From Austropuccinia psidii (Eukaryota; Basidiomycota; Pucciniomycetes; Pucciniales; Sphaerophragmiaceae): DNA of 64,000 nucleotides. The stretch covers positions 44,719,763 through 44,783,762 of the forward strand of contig JALGQZ010000012.1 of NCBI GenBank assembly GCA_023105745.1. The letters run 5' to 3'. The notes under the pieces are model-generated. The model saw only the letters and a list, made by a program, of their open reading frames with translations. It had not been told where the DNA came from and did not search any database. The position numbers were made by a program, and so were the translations under genes. Positions 50,601 through 63,867 of this stretch are shown here, in pieces (the stretch's first letter is position 1; each line of letters begins with the position of its first letter).

Positions 50601-52747
50601 CTAAATCCTTGTATAAGCTATGTGACCAACAAACAGTTTATGAGATGACAGAAGAAAGAGTCAAGGCATATGAAGAATTGAAAAATTCTTTAACAAATGC
50701 CCCATTTCTTCTAATGCCAGATTGGAAACTACCTTTCAAACTGTATATTGATGCTTGTGGAGAAGGACTAGGTGCTGCACTCCACCAAACACAAATTATC
50801 AATGATAAACCAGTGGAAGGACCAATTTGTTTCATTTCAAGGCAGATAAAGCCAACAGAAGCAAGGTATGGAGCAAGCCAAATGGAATGCTTATGCCTAG
50901 TGTGGGCTTTAGAAAAGCTGCATTATTATTTGGATGGCACAGTATTTGATGTAATCACAGACTGTAATGCTGTGAAATCACTATTAAATATGAAGACTCC
51001 AAATAGACATATGCTGAGATGGCAAATTGCTATCCAAGAATATAGAGGAAATATGACTATTGTTCATAAATGTGGAAATATTCATAAAAATGCAGATGGT
51101 CTTAGCAGATGGGCTCTAGCAAATACCCCTGACAATCCAGCATGGGTACCACAAGAAGAGCACCATATAGAAGGAATATGTGTTACAGATATTGGCACAG
51201 AATTCTTTAACCAAGTTAAAGAAAGCTATAAGACAGACACAAATTGTCATATATTAAGCCAACTTCTAATGAAAGAATGCAAAGATCCATCACTTTCATC
51301 AAAACTAGATGAAATATGGAAAAAGGCATATGATGAAGGAAGATTTCACCTCCTTGATGGAATCCTTTACCATAGAACAAAACACACATGTGTTATGGCC
51401 TTAACAGATAGAACACTAATAAACACTATTTTACATGAGTGTCATGATAGTGTTGCATCTGGACATCTCTCAGAAGATAGGACACTAGAGAGGGTGAAAA
51501 CCTGCTCTTGGTGGCCAAATTGGAAGAAAGATGTTACAGAATACTGCCAAACCTGTGACAGATGCCAAAAAGCCAACAGAGCCACAGGAAAGAAATTTGG
51601 AATGATGATCCAAATGCAAGAACCAAAATCCCCATGGGAAATAGTTCATATGGATTGGGTAACAGCTTTACCTCCAGGAGGAGACAGGAGTTATAATGCA
51701 TGCCTAGTATTAGTTGACAGGTACAGCAAAACTCCCATGTTCTTACCATGTCATAAAGATGACACAGCTATGGATACAGCCATAATGATATGGAATAAAG
51801 TCATTAGCCACACAGGCTTATTCCAAAATACTATAAGTGATAGAGACCCAAAGTTCACTTCAGCATTATGGACAAATCTCCATAACTTGTTTGGGACAAA
51901 ATTATCATTCTCAACAGCTTATCATCCTCAAACTGATGGTCTAGCAGAAAGAATGATACAGACCCTAGAGGATATGATCAGAAGATTCTGTGCTTATGGG
52001 CTACAATTCAAAGATTCTGATGGTTTTACCCATGATTGGTGTACACTAATACCAGCACTTGAACTGGCATATAAGACATCAATCCATTCTTCTACTGGCA
52101 AAACACCAGCAATGCTAGAGAAAGGTTGGAATCCAAGACTTCCTTATGATACCCTCAAAAAGGACTTGGTGGATATACATCCAACAGCAAGCAGTTTCAA
52201 GATAATGCTTGACAAAGCAAGACACCATGCAAACAGATGCATGCAAGATTCTTTTAAATATGCAAAAGAAAGATGGGATAAAAGTCATAAGCCACCTGAT
52301 TTCAAAATAGGGGACTTGGTTTTAGTATCAACCCTTAATTTCAATAACATAAAAGGCCCAAAGAAATTGAAAGATTCCTTTGCAGGACCATTTATGATAA
52401 AAGCACTTCATGGACCCAATGCTGTGCAATTAGAACTCACAGGTGAACTAATGAACAAACACCCAACTTTACCTGTAAGTCTGATAAAACCTTACAGTTC
52501 AAGTGACAAGGAATTATTTCCACTAAGAAATAAACCCCCACTTGAAATTCCCCCCTTGGAAGAAGGAGAGGAAAAGAGAATAGTAAAAGTCCTTAAAGAA
52601 AGAAGGACAAGAAACAAAAAAGAAAGGGAATACCTTGTAAGGTATAGAAATTCAACTCAAGAAGATGAATGGCTACTTGAGAAAGATATAACAAATGCTG
52701 ATAAATTACTAAGAAGGTTCAGACATGAAAGAAAACCTGAAAAATAA
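46949..52747 (+). CDS. Element D gag-pol polyprotein, intact (1932 aa)
   Basis: One continuous frame. Approximate residues: polar N-terminus overlapped by the other ORF 1-230; helix-rich linker 230-430; gag domain from [14 protein letters not shown] near 442; CCHC knuckle [14 protein letters not shown] near 646; protease DTGAYCTC near 770; RT YIDD near 1118; RNase H from YIDACGEG near 1265; integrase HHCC finger 1495-1535; catalytic D, D, E near 1567, 1630 and 1666; chromodomain-like tail 1870-1930. All expected catalytic residues are present, including a normal DTG protease, unlike the C family. The ATG lies in the last 11 bases of the predicted intron 1 of the overlapping ORF, so only unspliced RNA would offer this start. 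D is a good candidate for an autonomous element. Confidence 0.96.
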   Translation: MTTRRGSQYSIQSDGAGLRSRIDPSKGKRKGNIPSGTESTQGSALSQRQVPEMPMISEPELELSMSNSNRYKSHSEGSNRHLHEPVQAVLHSIQGQRLGNAASNTPRSDELLAHPEKVPQRGGDSEILQWMESTVIQTSNQKNQGLSCQKEGGNQGRSPSSFYQQASSQPTSPRREKEQEKALEETIFPKLQNPKNPKGCHGQCFQHGQNLDGIQGQGRAKNETTSFPKEITLSKDVVNTLTEIKNSILPLKEIKDSLLSLQEINNNLSSLTKIVVQNKKEIDNIKFIVENNKPKNLIDNTQKLIQGQQELYKYIKDIKDKTLTINYDVSIDNLTEKLNKLSISVEKFEEKTSSHQKLLLDHVEKSDEARMHLKDDIQSEIRLITEKMDKINEANLNMPKLSTPFSHIRSPVKTKEELSNPFITDLSHQDNNQVLMKEAPQLKEWPTFTGEGEYDHMSFIKTIDMLQEDYAIPDELITARLHSLFEKSAKRWYYGIRQTNGKNTWSWWKQEIITKWANDAWRYKIENAFENSFFDPEKDKPLTWFLKQVERLNALYPEMSQKMVHMKILKKCGGELEHALRSRCIEPCSTEEYINALEDIVTRTKIGRTWKKLDIKSPNKPFIKKDKSKESFKPNTSNNNEQRKCHKCGGIGHLANNCLKKAKINEIVETESHNDKEEESDSEKETEESESSESDEINIINAQINNIDIIYEVLDVNSNLPQVGTSDTNLTNIQDAKMYRTKPARGMGYTAGKSSISIVMVDNQEGKVNLDTGAYCTCVGKSYLKTIVPDWQERLMPIQGVKFSSASESMKPLGIIDLTLIFPHPSQCVRIKVEFVVMDNCTSNHFILGNDYLSIYGIDISNQKDRYFTIGDNKRQKFGFLNNKKQITVIKNEEKIPEKELFISEQLKEAEFNQELTEKMKEKLIDLLFKYKNAFATDKEPLGAIIGHEVDIILNVEKPYPPLLRRPAYPASPRAREALEVHIKELMDLGVLRKVGHNEQVEVTTPVIITWHNGKSRMVGDFRALNTYTIPDRYPIPRIHQTLTQLSQAKFITAMDALKGFHQNVLTDNAKKLLRIIVHCGIFEYLRMPFGIKNAPSHYQRMMNTIFPEELSEGWLIIYIDDIIVCSETWENHLTRLERVLQKIVQVNMKISLKKCHFAYSELKALGHVVSGLSLGIDKNKVAAVLLKPMPQTKKEMQSFLGFAGYYRQHIKDFAKIAKSLYKLCDQQTVYEMTEERVKAYEELKNSLTNAPFLLMPDWKLPFKLYIDACGEGLGAALHQTQIINDKPVEGPICFISRQIKPTEARYGASQMECLCLVWALEKLHYYLDGTVFDVITDCNAVKSLLNMKTPNRHMLRWQIAIQEYRGNMTIVHKCGNIHKNADGLSRWALANTPDNPAWVPQEEHHIEGICVTDIGTEFFNQVKESYKTDTNCHILSQLLMKECKDPSLSSKLDEIWKKAYDEGRFHLLDGILYHRTKHTCVMALTDRTLINTILHECHDSVASGHLSEDRTLERVKTCSWWPNWKKDVTEYCQTCDRCQKANRATGKKFGMMIQMQEPKSPWEIVHMDWVTALPPGGDRSYNACLVLVDRYSKTPMFLPCHKDDTAMDTAIMIWNKVISHTGLFQNTISDRDPKFTSALWTNLHNLFGTKLSFSTAYHPQTDGLAERMIQTLEDMIRRFCAYGLQFKDSDGFTHDWCTLIPALELAYKTSIHSSTGKTPAMLEKGWNPRLPYDTLKKDLVDIHPTASSFKIMLDKARHHANRCMQDSFKYAKERWDKSHKPPDFKIGDLVLVSTLNFNNIKGPKKLKDSFAGPFMIKALHGPNAVQLELTGELMNKHPTLPVSLIKPYSSSDKELFPLRNKPPLEIPPLEEGEEKRIVKVLKERRTRNKKEREYLVRYRNSTQEDEWLLEKDITNADKLLRRFRHERKPEK
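47627..47633 (+). promoter_or_regulatory. Possible -1 frameshift heptamer TTTCCCA
   Basis: In the overlapping ORF frame the sequence reads T TTC CCA, an X XXY YYZ pattern, three codons before its stop. A -1 slip there enters the gag-pol frame. The equivalent place in C1 and C2 has no perfect heptamer, so this may be chance. Confidence 0.3.
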
Positions 52748-52852
52748 ACAGTTAAGCATTATTGAGCTTCAAGACTAACAAAAGTCTATTGAAGAGGTAG
52801 GACAGTGGATGATACCCTAATCACATATATCAGATTGTGGTACAATCTTTTT

Positions 52853-52865
52853 TGGTGGTAGGGAA
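52853..52865 (+). promoter_or_regulatory. Polypurine tract of element D
   Basis: TGGTGGTAGGGAA directly before the 3' LTR start TGTGAG. It is purine-rich with T interruptions. Confidence 0.6.
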
Positions 52866-54890
52866 TGTGAGCCTTTGAGATATGACCACATACCCAATAA
52901 GGTCACAAAAAATACTCAGAATAATTATATCTTTAATATAATTATATTAAAATTAATTAGAATAATTATACACTAAAATTAATTACTCAAATATACAAAA
53001 AATACCATAAATTGGTACTAAAATTGGTTTAACTTAAAAACCAATGAATGAACATGTGAAATAAATTATACCATTGGATTCCTCATGGAAAAATACACAT
53101 ATACCATTTTTATGGAATATCTGTAAAGTCAATATTTAATGAATTATAAGGTATAATACCTTATAAAAACCATAAAATCCTATTTATCTCAGAAACCAAT
53201 GAAACAACATGTGAAATAAATTGTACCAGTGGATTCCCCATAAAACTCCACACATAAAACAATTAATAAGCTAATTCTCAAAATCAATACTTAAGGAATT
53301 ATCCTGAATATATGCACTTTTTTGGTCAACGCATATATTCAGTGATCATAGCTAATATCTTCTAAACTATACATGCTAGAATGATGAACCAAAAATAAAG
53401 TTACCACGTAATTACTGTAAGAACACAGATATGAACTTTATTTTGCAAATTATCAACAAGGTTAAGACTTATGAGGAAATATTGATAAAAATCAACAGAG
53501 CTGTTGACCACTTTGTTGTGAAAGTAGTCCAAACTAAAAAAAAAGTATACAGTTGGATTCTCCTAGTTCATTCGTGAAGAATGATGTAATTTTTATTATT
53601 AAATTCAGGGTATAACCCCCTGAAATCAAGGTTTGAAGTTTAAAATATTGAATTTTGACAGAAAAGATGAGTTACAAGAAAAATCATCAAAATTAGAGTT
53701 TTGATGATGTAATGAAAAGCTCTTGGCAGCATAATAAGGTTATGTCAGGCTATCAGAATTCACTCTCTGAATTGCTGTAGCGTGTAAAACTTAAAAGTTA
53801 TTCAAGATCAAAGTTTGAGCTTAAATTGAGCAGTTATGATCACCTACTGTAACCTTAAATTAAGTTTAACAGTCATATGAGTGATAAAATTGGTGAATAC
53901 TATTAGTTTATGATTAAAACTAATAAAATCCACGAAATTTGGGGTTCTGCCAAGCCTCTGATGTCATCAAACTTAAAGTTACAGTGATAACTTTAAATAA
54001 TGGTGCAATAATGATGTAAGATGGTTTGATCATGATGTAATCACCCTCAAACCTTAAAATATTGATCAATTCCAGTGGATATGATCAGTACACGTCTACT
54101 AGAAGCCTGTTGGACTCTAGGAGGGAGGTATTTACTATAAATAGAGCTCTTTTTACTCTGTTTTCCCCTCAGACGCATCAAAAACATTAAATCAATTAAA
54201 TAAAAGGTAATTTCTTTATTCTTTATATATAAAACTCTTATATTATTAAAGACCAAAGACCATCTTAATATTAATCACTATTTTTACGTGATTAAATCAA
54301 TTTTTTAATTGTTTTTGTTATAAATCTCTCTATAAACTCATTTCCACGTAAAATTAAGAATTTTAGTAATTTTCTTTATTTTTTATTGTAAATACAATTT
54401 GAAAAAGTTGTATTATATTCTTTTGGCGTAAAATATCTCAAAATTATTATTTTAAGTGTTAAAAGTAGGTTATTTCATCTTATTATAATAATTTCTCTCT
54501 TATTATTACTCTTAATAATTCTTATTTAATATAAATAGTGTTTATATTAATATATAACCTTAATATTAGTAATATTATTGTTATTAATTGTTTTTTATTT
54601 ATAAAAAACAATTTTTTACGCCTTTATTATTTGTTGGTAACAATAATAAAGAGCTTTATAATATATTAATTATTTCATATTAATATATTATTTATAACAT
54701 TATATTTTTATATAATATTAATTATATTATTATATTTATTTAATAATATAATAATTTTACACCATAATAATAATATTTCTTTATTATTATTATTATTTTA
54801 ATCTTATTTATTCATTTTATAAGGACATTCAGAGTACAATTAGTAATAAATTAGTAATTTTTACTTATTGTTTCATAGTCAAACCTTACA
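52866..54890 (+). repeat. 3' LTR of element D
   Basis: 2025 bp, same ends as the 5' LTR, TATA box at 54136-54143. Differences from the 5' LTR cluster at about 53784-53880. Followed by the TSD TTCAT. Confidence 0.97.
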
Positions 54891-54895
54891 TTCAT
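54891..54895. repeat. Right TSD TTCAT of element D
   Basis: Second copy of 44188-44192. C2 sequence (GACCAATAATTG) resumes directly after it. Confidence 0.95.
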
Positions 54896-57848
54896 GACCA
54901 ATAATTGCTCCCAGGGGTTCTTTGTCTGTAGCAAATGCTCCTCTGTGGTCATACAAAAGGGAAGAAAGTTCATTTTCTTGCTTATCAGTCAGATGAAGGC
55001 TTATTTCAGCCTCATTTAACTGTTCAGATTTGAATTTCTCTAACTCTAAGTTGACTGGTGATACTTTGTTTACTGTAATTTGTCTTTTAAAGGGTAAAAA
55101 GGCAAATTTCTGGCGCTTATTGTCTCCAATTGTAAAGTATCTGTCTTTGTTATTATGTAAATCTATCCCATACATGATTAAATAGTCATTTCCCAATATA
55201 AAATGGGTACTAGAGCAATTTTCCATAACAACAAATTCAACTGTGATCCTTAAATTCCCATTTATGTGTGGGAATATGACATTGGTCTCAAAGATTCCTA
55301 ATGCTTTCATTGGGTTACTTGCACTGTTGAATTTTATACCATCAATTGGTAACAATTGGTCTTCAAAATTTGGTACACAAGTCTTAAGAAAAGATTTTCC
55401 AACACAAGAGCAGAAGGCTCCTGGGTCAAGCAAAAGTTTGGTGGGTTTGTTGTCAATCACCACTTCTGTTATACAGGAGTTACCAGCTGTATAACCTTTT
55501 CCTCTGTTTGGTTTTGTCTTCATAAGTTGTGCATCTTGAACTTTTGATAAATCAACTTGACCATTGCTCAATTGTGGTAAGTGGGAATAAGATTCCATGA
55601 TGTCAAAAGTGGCATTGATATTTTCTATATCTTTTGAAGATTCAGAAAATATGGATGACTTATCATCTGAATTGTCTTCAATTATGTCTTCTTTTTCAAC
55701 ATCTGGTTCCTTTTCAATGTCAATTTCATTGATTTTCCCCCTCCTTGGACATGTATTGGCTAAATGGGTGGTGCTTTGGCAAATATGGCATTTTCTGACT
55801 GTATCTGCAGATTTATATTTAATATTACCAGAATTTTCTTTGGGATTTTTGTCCACAGAATCTTTCCAAGGTGTATTAAACCTTGTTTTGAGATTCACCC
55901 TACTAGAACCAATTTTGGTTCTGGTGGTTACTTCTTCTAGTATATTGATAATATCTTCTGCTGAAGATTGTTCAGTAGTCCTGCTTTTGACAGCATGCTC
56001 TAAGTCACCTCCACATTGTCTCAGAATTTTTCTATGGATCATAAACTCTGACATGTCAGGATATAATGCTGTTAATCTGTCCTTTTGTTGGCAAAACCAT
56101 GGTAAAGCTCTGTCTTTATCAGCATTAAATTTGGCAGATTCAAAGGCTGTTTCAACTTTAAACCTCCAAGCATCATTTGCCCATTTGTTGATGATTTGGG
56201 TTTTCCACCAAGTCCAACTCTGGTGTCCATGTGCTTGTCTTATTTTGATGTACCATCTGTGAGCTGATCTGGTAAACAAGGTGTTAAACCTGGCTGTTAC
56301 CAATCTGTCTGGTAATTCAAAATCTTCTTTGATCATGTCAATACCTCTAATGAATTCCATATGGTCATACTCTCCTTCACCACTGAAGTGAGGCCATTCT
56401 TTAAGTTTTGGAACTTCTTTCAAGAGTGCTTGGCCCATTGATGGTTCCAAGTTATGAAAAGAAGTGGATAATTCATTTTTTAATTGTGAATTATCAGGAT
56501 CCAATACTTGTGGATTTGGAATTCTTGTGCCCTCATTTTGATTTAGAGGTGTAGACATTCTTGGTAAGGTGTTCAGTATTTGTTCAATGTCATTCATTTT
56601 ACTGTTGCTACACCTTTGGGAATTTCTGTATTCATGTTGGAAGCTTTGTATTAAATTTATTACTTCAATTTTATACATGTCTTCCTTATGTGTCAGTTCT
56701 TGCCATAACTCTGTCTGTCTTGTATTATCAGCAGTGACTTGATTCAATTTCATTGATAATTTTGATACTTCTTCTTGTGAAGCAGCAAAACACTTTTTCA
56801 AGGCAATGGTATATGTCTTTACTTCAGTAAATGAATTTGAAATGTCATCAAGGACTTTCTTGTTATCTGTTTTGATAATATTTATGGCTTGTTTAATTCT
56901 TGTTTCAATCATGTCATTAATATTGAATTTAGAATATTTATCTGTTAATTCTTTAATAATGGCAGATTGTTCATTTATTTTAATGTTAGAAGAATTGTCA
57001 TTATTAGAATTTTTAATTGTTCTTAAAACTTTTTCAAAACACATAAGTGTTTCATTAATTTGGCACAGACTCAGGTTGTTTGTTTTAATGTTGTTACAAA
57101 TGGTGTCATTTTTATCAGAAAGATGTTTTTTCACGTCATTTATAGCATTATACAACTCTGGGATGGAATCAAATATGTCAGAAATCATTTCTGGAACTTT
57201 AATCTGGCTTCCTCCTTCTTCTGTAATTCCATCATGGTTCTGGCCATCTGAAATACATTTTCCATGGCATCCTGCTGAATCTTTGGGATTCTGTAGCCCT
57301 GGCTGTAAGGTTTTGGGGCTGGTGCCTTCCCTTTGCCCTTGTTTGGAGTTTGTGGCTGCTTTTTCACGTTGGAATTGCTGCTGCTGGCCACTGGGGCTGT
57401 TTTTGGCACTGGTTTGGGTGGTGGAGGGTTGTTTTTCCTCCATTCTAGTGTCAAAAGCATCATGTTTTTCTTCTCCATCAATGGATGCCATCCATTGAGC
57501 AATTTGCAAGTGTTGGGATGGCCCAACAATTTCCTTACTGTCAGGTAAGAATTCATGCAGTTTTTCCACAGATCTGCCAGGATCTGGTACTCCTTGTACT
57601 GCAGTGCATTGTTGTAAGCTTTGTGGCTGGCTTTGTATATGTCCACTGAGGCTTCTTGTGGCGGTGTCAGCTCTTTTTGAAGGTAAAATGGTATTATCAG
57701 CTTCAGAATGACCCATTTTAGTTGTTTGGAAGTCATCAACTGACCCTTTTCCTTCTGTACCTGGTTGGCCTCTGCCATAATCACGTCTATTACCTTTTTG
57801 GGAGCTGCTTGAGGGGTTGTAGCTGGCTCCTGACCTGGTTGAAGGCAT
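54891..57848 (-). pseudogene. Element C2 gag and protease half
   Basis: The first 985 or so codons of C2, from the ATG at 57848 to the D insertion at 54891. They contain the N-terminal region, gag domain, CCHC knuckle and protease with the same DPGA variant as C1. There are only a few residue changes from C1 (for example GRGQ for GRDQ, NINDM for NIDDM, TIGDN for TIVDN). The frame is open up to the insertion and would then read a few codons into the D LTR. Confidence 0.95.
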
Positions 57849-58096
57849 AATTATGGTTAAAAAAGGCTTAAAATAGTATTTTTACGTCAAAAACTTACTA
57901 TTGGCCAAATTTTTAGCTTTCTGAAGGGTATTACTTATGTCCAAGTTAATCAATTCAGAAGATATTGGTTCAGGCTGGTTATTTTGAGTCACAATAATAG
58001 TACTATTATGATCAGAATTAACAGTACTGGCAGGGATAATGCTGGTTACTGTTGAGGCTGTTTCAATGTTTTCTTGTCTTACCACGTTGTCAGACA
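57185..58096 (-). CDS. Element C2 spliced ORF overlapping gag
   Basis: Same structure as in C1: exon 58096-57899, intron 57898-57835 (64 bp, GTAAGT to CAACCAG), exon 57834-57185. It is nearly identical to the C1 version (one visible change, AEANQ for AETNQ). It is not interrupted by D, so this small ORF could still be expressed from LTR-c although C2 gag-pol is broken. Product and function as discussed for C1. Confidence 0.6.
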
Positions 58097-58306
58097 CTAA
58101 AATTAATGAAAAAGCCAATTAATTAAGTAAAAAAAAGGATATTTCAAAAAAAGAAATAAAAATTTAAGCCTCACTTATAATATGAAAAAAAATTATTTTT
58201 TATGGGTTTTTTTTGAATTATAAGTATTTTTTATATGTTTTTAAATTTTTCAATATAAGAAAAAAGATTTAAAAAGAGTAAAAAAAAATATGTCACAGGT
58301 AAAATA

Positions 58307-58325
58307 TCACGGCTGGGCCCCCAAA
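58307..58325 (-). promoter_or_regulatory. Candidate primer-binding site of C2
   Basis: The same minus-strand sequence as in C1, directly inside LTR-c. Confidence 0.55.
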
Positions 58326-60165
58326 TGTAAGGTGTGGATATGAAACTTTGATTGAAAATCAAGTACTTTTCCTGTCCTCAAAATTTGTATAAGGTAAAAA
58401 TCAATTAAAAATAGTATGAAATATTATTTTTAAGAGAAAACACGCCAATTTTATTGTTTATAACTTTATTAGTATAAAACAATAATATTATAAAAATTTA
58501 TTGTTTTACCAACAATAAAAATTTATCCAAAAAATACTCTACAAGAGATATTTTAAGGCTACAAAAGAAATTTCTTCAAGAGCAATTTCAATTGGAATTA
58601 ATTGAGCAAAGAACTGCAAGCAATCAATTAAAGAACAAAGTCTTTAAAAAAGAATATTAAAGAGAAAACACGCCCAAAAGTGACCAGAGTGAATTTGGAA
58701 ACAAAGTGACAAAGTTTACAGTGATGAAAGATGCTTTAATTCACTTTTGGGGTGGTTCAGGGGTAAAAATGATTATAAGAGTTACAAAAAATGATTATAA
58801 TGATTTTTTCACGTGGTTAAAAGGATTAAAATGATTTAAAAGTGGTGGTTGGAATCTTTGATTGATTGGTTTAACAGTTTTAAACTAATTAATAAAAGGA
58901 AAAGATTCTAACATGAAGAGAAAAGTGGGGCAAAGAAGACATTCTTTTATAGCCATCAATTCTCTTACTCCAAAAATAAAATTTACTCTTGTCAGTCGTG
59001 AAAAACAGTCTGACAACAGAAAAGCCAATTATGGCATCATTGAACCCTGGTTTAGACCAAACAAGGGCTGGTTTAAGCCATTTTTAGCCATTTTTAGCCA
59101 TTTTAGACCCTTAAATCAGCCATTACTATAGCAATACCAGGCCTAGAGCCTTCAAAACACGTCAGAATGTGTGTCAGAGGCGTAGAAACCAGTTAAAACT
59201 GTTTTTACTATGATTGTTTTATCTTAAGGGTAGTTTTACCCTCTTGGCAACAGCTAAAACTACCCCAGTTGGTATCAAAACCTCATCATCAATTGAGTTC
59301 ACAGACCCTGTAACTCAATTCCAGGCCAAAAGTGATGAAATTTTGCGTGAATTTTGACATCCCACGCCTGTCAGCAAGGAATTTGGGGGTCTAGCTCCCC
59401 CTTAGAGCTGGAGTTCCTTTTCCCCCCCAAATTTAATCTTTCCAATTTATTTTTCCTTTAATTCCTCATCATGTATTATACTTATAATTTACACATGTAA
59501 TTCAATTCAATTGTACAGTACAATACAGTAATAATTGACACCTCATATGTAAATCAAAGTTCACTTATGTAATACACGCGCACATTTTGACATTTCAATT
59601 GAATTCAATTGAAAATACTTTAATTCCTCATAACTTCTAAACTAAACACAACACCTCAATTTTAACACAAAAATTGATGGTTAACACCACATGTGGTGTG
59701 AATTAAATTAAGGTTTTGAGGATTTTCAACTTTTGTATTGAAAATACTAAAAACTTAATTTAAGCTTATTTAGAGTTGAGTTACAAAAATTTCACTCAGA
59801 GGTGACCCCACCTGATTTTTTATGAGGAATCCAATGGTGAAATAAAATTTATATGTTTATTTATTGGATAAAAAGTTATAATAAGTTTTATTTAACTTTT
59901 TTCCAAATTTATTTATTTTTTCACAATTTTGTTAAAATTTCATTTTTACTTAAATTTTTCAAGTATAAATGTAATTTTATATTTACAAAATTTAAAGTAA
60001 TTTTATTTTTAAATTATAATTAATTTTTTATTTTTAATATAATTTTATATTTATATTTTTTATTTTTATTTTAATAATATAAATAAACTTATTTTATTTA
60101 TATTAATATGTTATTTTTTATATTTGTGGTCTTTTGGGTATATGAAATCACCTCTAAGGCTCACA
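58326..60165 (-). repeat. LTR-c: 5' LTR of C2
   Basis: 1840 bp with the same ends as LTR-a and LTR-b and a few private substitutions (for example GATTGAAAATC for GATTAAAAATC near the start and GAAATCACC for GAAATTACC near the end). It directly abuts element E through CAAAA. Confidence 0.95.
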
Positions 60166-60170
60166 CAAAA
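60166..60170. repeat. Right TSD CAAAA of the C composite
   Basis: Second copy of 31089-31093. Element E sequence (GGTCCTGCAAAGGAG) resumes directly after it. Confidence 0.93.
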
Positions 60171-63100
60171 GGTCCTGCAAAGGAGTATTTGAGATTTTTG
60201 CATCCTTTGAGGTTATTGAAGTTAGTGGTGGATACAAGTACCAAATATCCCACTTTGAAATATGGAGTGGCATGTGATTTGTCCCATTTGTCTTTAGCAT
60301 ATGCAAAAGAGTCTTCCATGCATCTGACTGCATGCTTTCTAGTTTTGTCTAGCATTACTTTGAAGCTAGTAGGTGTAGGATGTATCTCAACCAAATCTTT
60401 CCTCAATGAATCTTGAGGTAATCAGGGATTCCATTGTTTTTATAGAATAGCAGAAGTTTGATTGGTATTGGCATGAATGGAGGTCTTATATGCCAATTCC
60501 AGTTCTGGTAAAAGAGTACACCAATCATGGGTAAATCCATCCCCATATTCAAATTCAAGGCCATATGCACAAAATCTTCTTACCATGTCTTCCAAGGTTT
60601 GGATCATCCTTTCAGCCAGACCATCAGTTTGTGGGTGGTAGGCTGTAGAGAAGGATAATTTTTTCCCAAATAATTGGTGAAGATTTGTCCATAGTGCTGA
60701 AGTTAATTTGAGATCTCTGTCACTAATGATTTTTGTGAATATGCCAGTCCATGATACTACTCTATTCCATATCAGAAGAGCTGTATCCATGGCTGTATCA
60801 TCCTTCTGACATGGTAGAGAGATTGGAATCTTACTAAATCTGTAAACAATCACTAGGAAAGCATTATAACGTCTATCACCCCCTGGTGCTAGGCCAGTTA
60901 CCCAATGCATATGGACAATTTCCCAAGGTCTGCTGGGTTCTTGGATCTTGATCATATTGCCAAGTTCTTTGCCAGTAGATTTATTTGCTTTTTGACATCT
61001 TTCACAGGCTTTACAATACTCTGCAACATTGTTTGGCCACATTGGCCACCATATGCAGGTTTTTACTTTTTCTCTTGTTCTGTCTTCAGACAGATGTCCT
61101 GAGAAAGGGCTGTCATGGCATTCTTTAAGTACAAGATTTATTAAGGACCTGTCCACAACTGTCATTACACATGTATTCTTAGTTCTGTGGTAAATTATAC
61201 CATCCAGTAAGTGGAATCTTCCTTCATCATATGATTTTTTTGATATCTTATCTAAGGAATGTATCAAAGAATTGTCTTTCCAGTCCTGAGTAAGTGATTG
61301 GAATAAAATGCTACAATTCCTATCCTGAGTATAACTGTTTCTCACCCCCTCAAAGAAAGTGGTGTTCAGCTCTGTAACACTGATTCCTTCTATGGGGATT
61401 TGTGGGGAAACTTCTTCTGGCACATAAGCAGGATTATCAATATTATTTGGTAGTGGCCATCTGCTCAGTCCATCTTTTATTTTATGAATATTCCCATCTT
61501 TGTGAACAATAGTCATATTACCCCTATATTCTTGTATGGCTATTTGCCATCTGAGCATGTGTCTTTTAGATGTCTTCATGTTTAAAAGTGATTTAACAAT
61601 GGTACAATCCATTATTACTTCAAAAAAACATCCCTCCAGGAAGGAATTTGATTTTTCCCAGGCCCAGACAAGGCATAAACACTCCATTTGACTTGCTCCA
61701 TATCTGGCCTCAGTTGGTTTGATTTGCCTGGATATGAAACATATGGGTCCCTCCACAGGTTTATCATTTATAATCTGGACTTGATGAAGTGCATCCCCTG
61801 ATGCATCAATATACTGCTTAAAGGGAAGTTTAAAATATGGCATCAGTAAGAGTGGAGCAGTGGTAAAGGCTTGTCTCAAAGATTCAAAGGCTTTGACTCT
61901 GTCAACAGTCATTTCAAATACTGTGTCTTTGTCACACAGTTTATAAAGAGGTCTTGTTATGGTTGCAAAATCTTTGATATGTTGCCTGTAATATCCTGCA
62001 AACCCCAAAAATGACTGAATTTCTGCTTTGTTCTGAGGCATGGGTTTCAGAAATACTGCTACAGCCTTGTTCTTGTCAATTCCAAGGGATAATCCAGATA
62101 CTACATGTGCCAGTGCTTTAATTTCTTTAAAGAAATTTTCATTTTTGCCGATTGATCTTTTGTCAACACCCTGGCTAATATGTATATATGTTCTTCCCAA
62201 GTTTTGGAACAGACAATGATGTCATCAATGTAAATGATTAACAATCATTCTGAAAGTTCTTCAGGGAAGATTTCATTCATCATTCTTTAGAAGTGTGAAG
62301 GTGCATTCTTGATACCAAAAGGCATCCTAAAATATTCTCATACTCCACAATGAAAAAGAATTCTCAAGTATTTTCTTGCCCTTGGTGTCACCACATTCTG
62401 ATGAGATCCTTTAAGGGCATCCATAGTGGCTATATACACTTCTTGAGATATCTGGGTAAGGGCAATTTGGATTTTTGGTATTGGGTACCTGTCTGGAACA
62501 GTGTAAGTGGTCAGAACTCCAAAGTCCACAACCATTCTAGATTTCCCATTATTCCATGCCACTATGACTGGTGTAGTTATTTCTACCTCCTCATTATGGC
62601 CAACCTTTCTTATTACACCAAGGTCTAGAAGCTCTTTAATATCAATTTCCAGAGATTCTCTTGATTTAGGACTAGCTGCATATGCAGGTCTACTTAAGAG
62701 TGGTGGATAAGGTCTCTCAATATTAAGGATGATGTCAGCTTCATGACCAATAATTGATCCCAAAGGTTCTTTGTATGATGCAAATGCTTCTCTGTGGTCA
62801 TATAAAAGGGCAGAAAGTTCATTTTCCCGTTTATCAGTCAGATGAAGTCTTATTTCAGCTTCATTTAACTGTTCAGATTTGAATCTTTCCAAATCAAAGT
62901 TGACTTGTGCTACTTTGCTTATTGTAATTTGTCTTTTAAATGGTAAAAAGGAAAATTTCTGAGGCTTATTGTCTCCAATAGTAAAGTATCTGGCCTTGCT
63001 GCTATGTACGTTTATGCCATACATGATCAAATAGTCATTTCCCAATATAAAATGGGTACTAGAGCTATTTTCCATAACAAAAAAATTCAATAGTGATTTT

Positions 63101-63867
63101 TAAATTTCCATTAATATGTGGAAATATGACATTGGGCTCAAATATTCCCAATGCTTTCATTTGATTACTTGCACTATTGAATTTTATTCCATCAATTGGT
63201 AACGATTGGTCTTCCAAATTTGGTACACAAGATTTACGAAAGGATTTGCCAACACAAGAGCAGAAGGCTCCTGGGTCAAGTAAACGTTTAGTGGGTTTGG
63301 TTTCAATTACCACTTCTGTTATACAGGAGTTACCAGCTGTATAACCCTTTCCCTCTTTGGTTTGGTCTTCATAAGTTGTGCATCTTGAATTTTTGACAAA
63401 TCAAGTTGACTATTGCTTATTGTGGCAAGTGGGAATAAGATTCCATGATATCAAATGTAGCATTAATATTTTCTATATTTTTTGGATATTCAGAAAATAT
63501 TGATGACTTATCATCTGAATTTTCTTCAATTATATTATCATCTTTTTCAATACCAGGTTCTTTTTTAATGTCAACTTCATTGATTTACCCCTTTTTGGAC
63601 ATGTATTGGCTAAGTCGTTGGTGCTTTGGAAGGTATGGCACTTTGTGATTATATCTGCAGATTTATACTTCATATTATTAGAAATGTATTTATGATTTTT
63701 GTCCACAGAATCTTTCCAAGGTGTATTAAACCTTGTTTTGAGATTCACCCTACTAGAGCCCATTCTGGTTCTGGTGTTACTTTTTCCAATATATTAATAA
63801 TATTTTCTTCTGAGGATTGTTCAGTCGTCCTGCTTTTGGCAGCATGCTCCAATTCACCTCCACATTG
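60166..63867 (-). pseudogene. Element E: degenerate gag-protease-RT-RNase H-integrase
   Basis: Minus strand from 63867 down: the end of the gag domain, a damaged zinc-knuckle region (near 63600), protease with DPGAFCSC (near 63270, the same DPG variant as C), RT with YIDD still present near 62225, RNase H with an internal deletion (YIDASGD directly followed by ALHQ near 61800, GLGA lost), and integrase to 60166. It is broken by several stops and shifts, for example a Gln-to-stop change near 62287 and frame changes near 62200, 62340, 63090 and 63360. Its last part continues at 30711-31093. The 5' end is cut at about 63868 by another sequence. Confidence 0.92.

Larger units (their letters stand above)
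44193..54890 (+). mobile_element. Element D: complete Ty3/gypsy retrotransposon nested in C2
   Basis: 10,698 bp with two 2025-bp LTRs, primer-binding site, overlapping spliced ORF, intact gag-pol and polypurine tract, flanked by the TSD TTCAT. The orientation is opposite to C2. The two LTRs differ at about 21 positions by eye, half of them in one 105-bp patch. This is the youngest insertion in the nest by stratigraphy, since it lies inside C, which lies inside E. Confidence 0.97.
31094..60165 (-). mobile_element. Tandem retrotransposon C1-C2 sharing one LTR, with element D nested inside
   Basis: The order is LTR-a, internal C1 (32934-39357, 6424 bp), LTR-b, internal C2 (41198-44192 plus 54896-58325, 6425 bp after removing D and one TSD copy) and LTR-c. 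The three LTRs are each 1840 bp and differ by only a few substitutions by eye. One perfect 5-bp TSD (CAAAA) flanks the whole unit and none flanks the individual elements. This fits one insertion that became a tandem through recombination between LTRs, or insertion of a multimeric copy. It lies within element E pol. Confidence 0.93.

Noticed and set aside
44193..54890. Element D as a host gene cluster
   Set aside because: Paired 2025-bp LTRs, TSD and gag-pol order show a retrotransposon.
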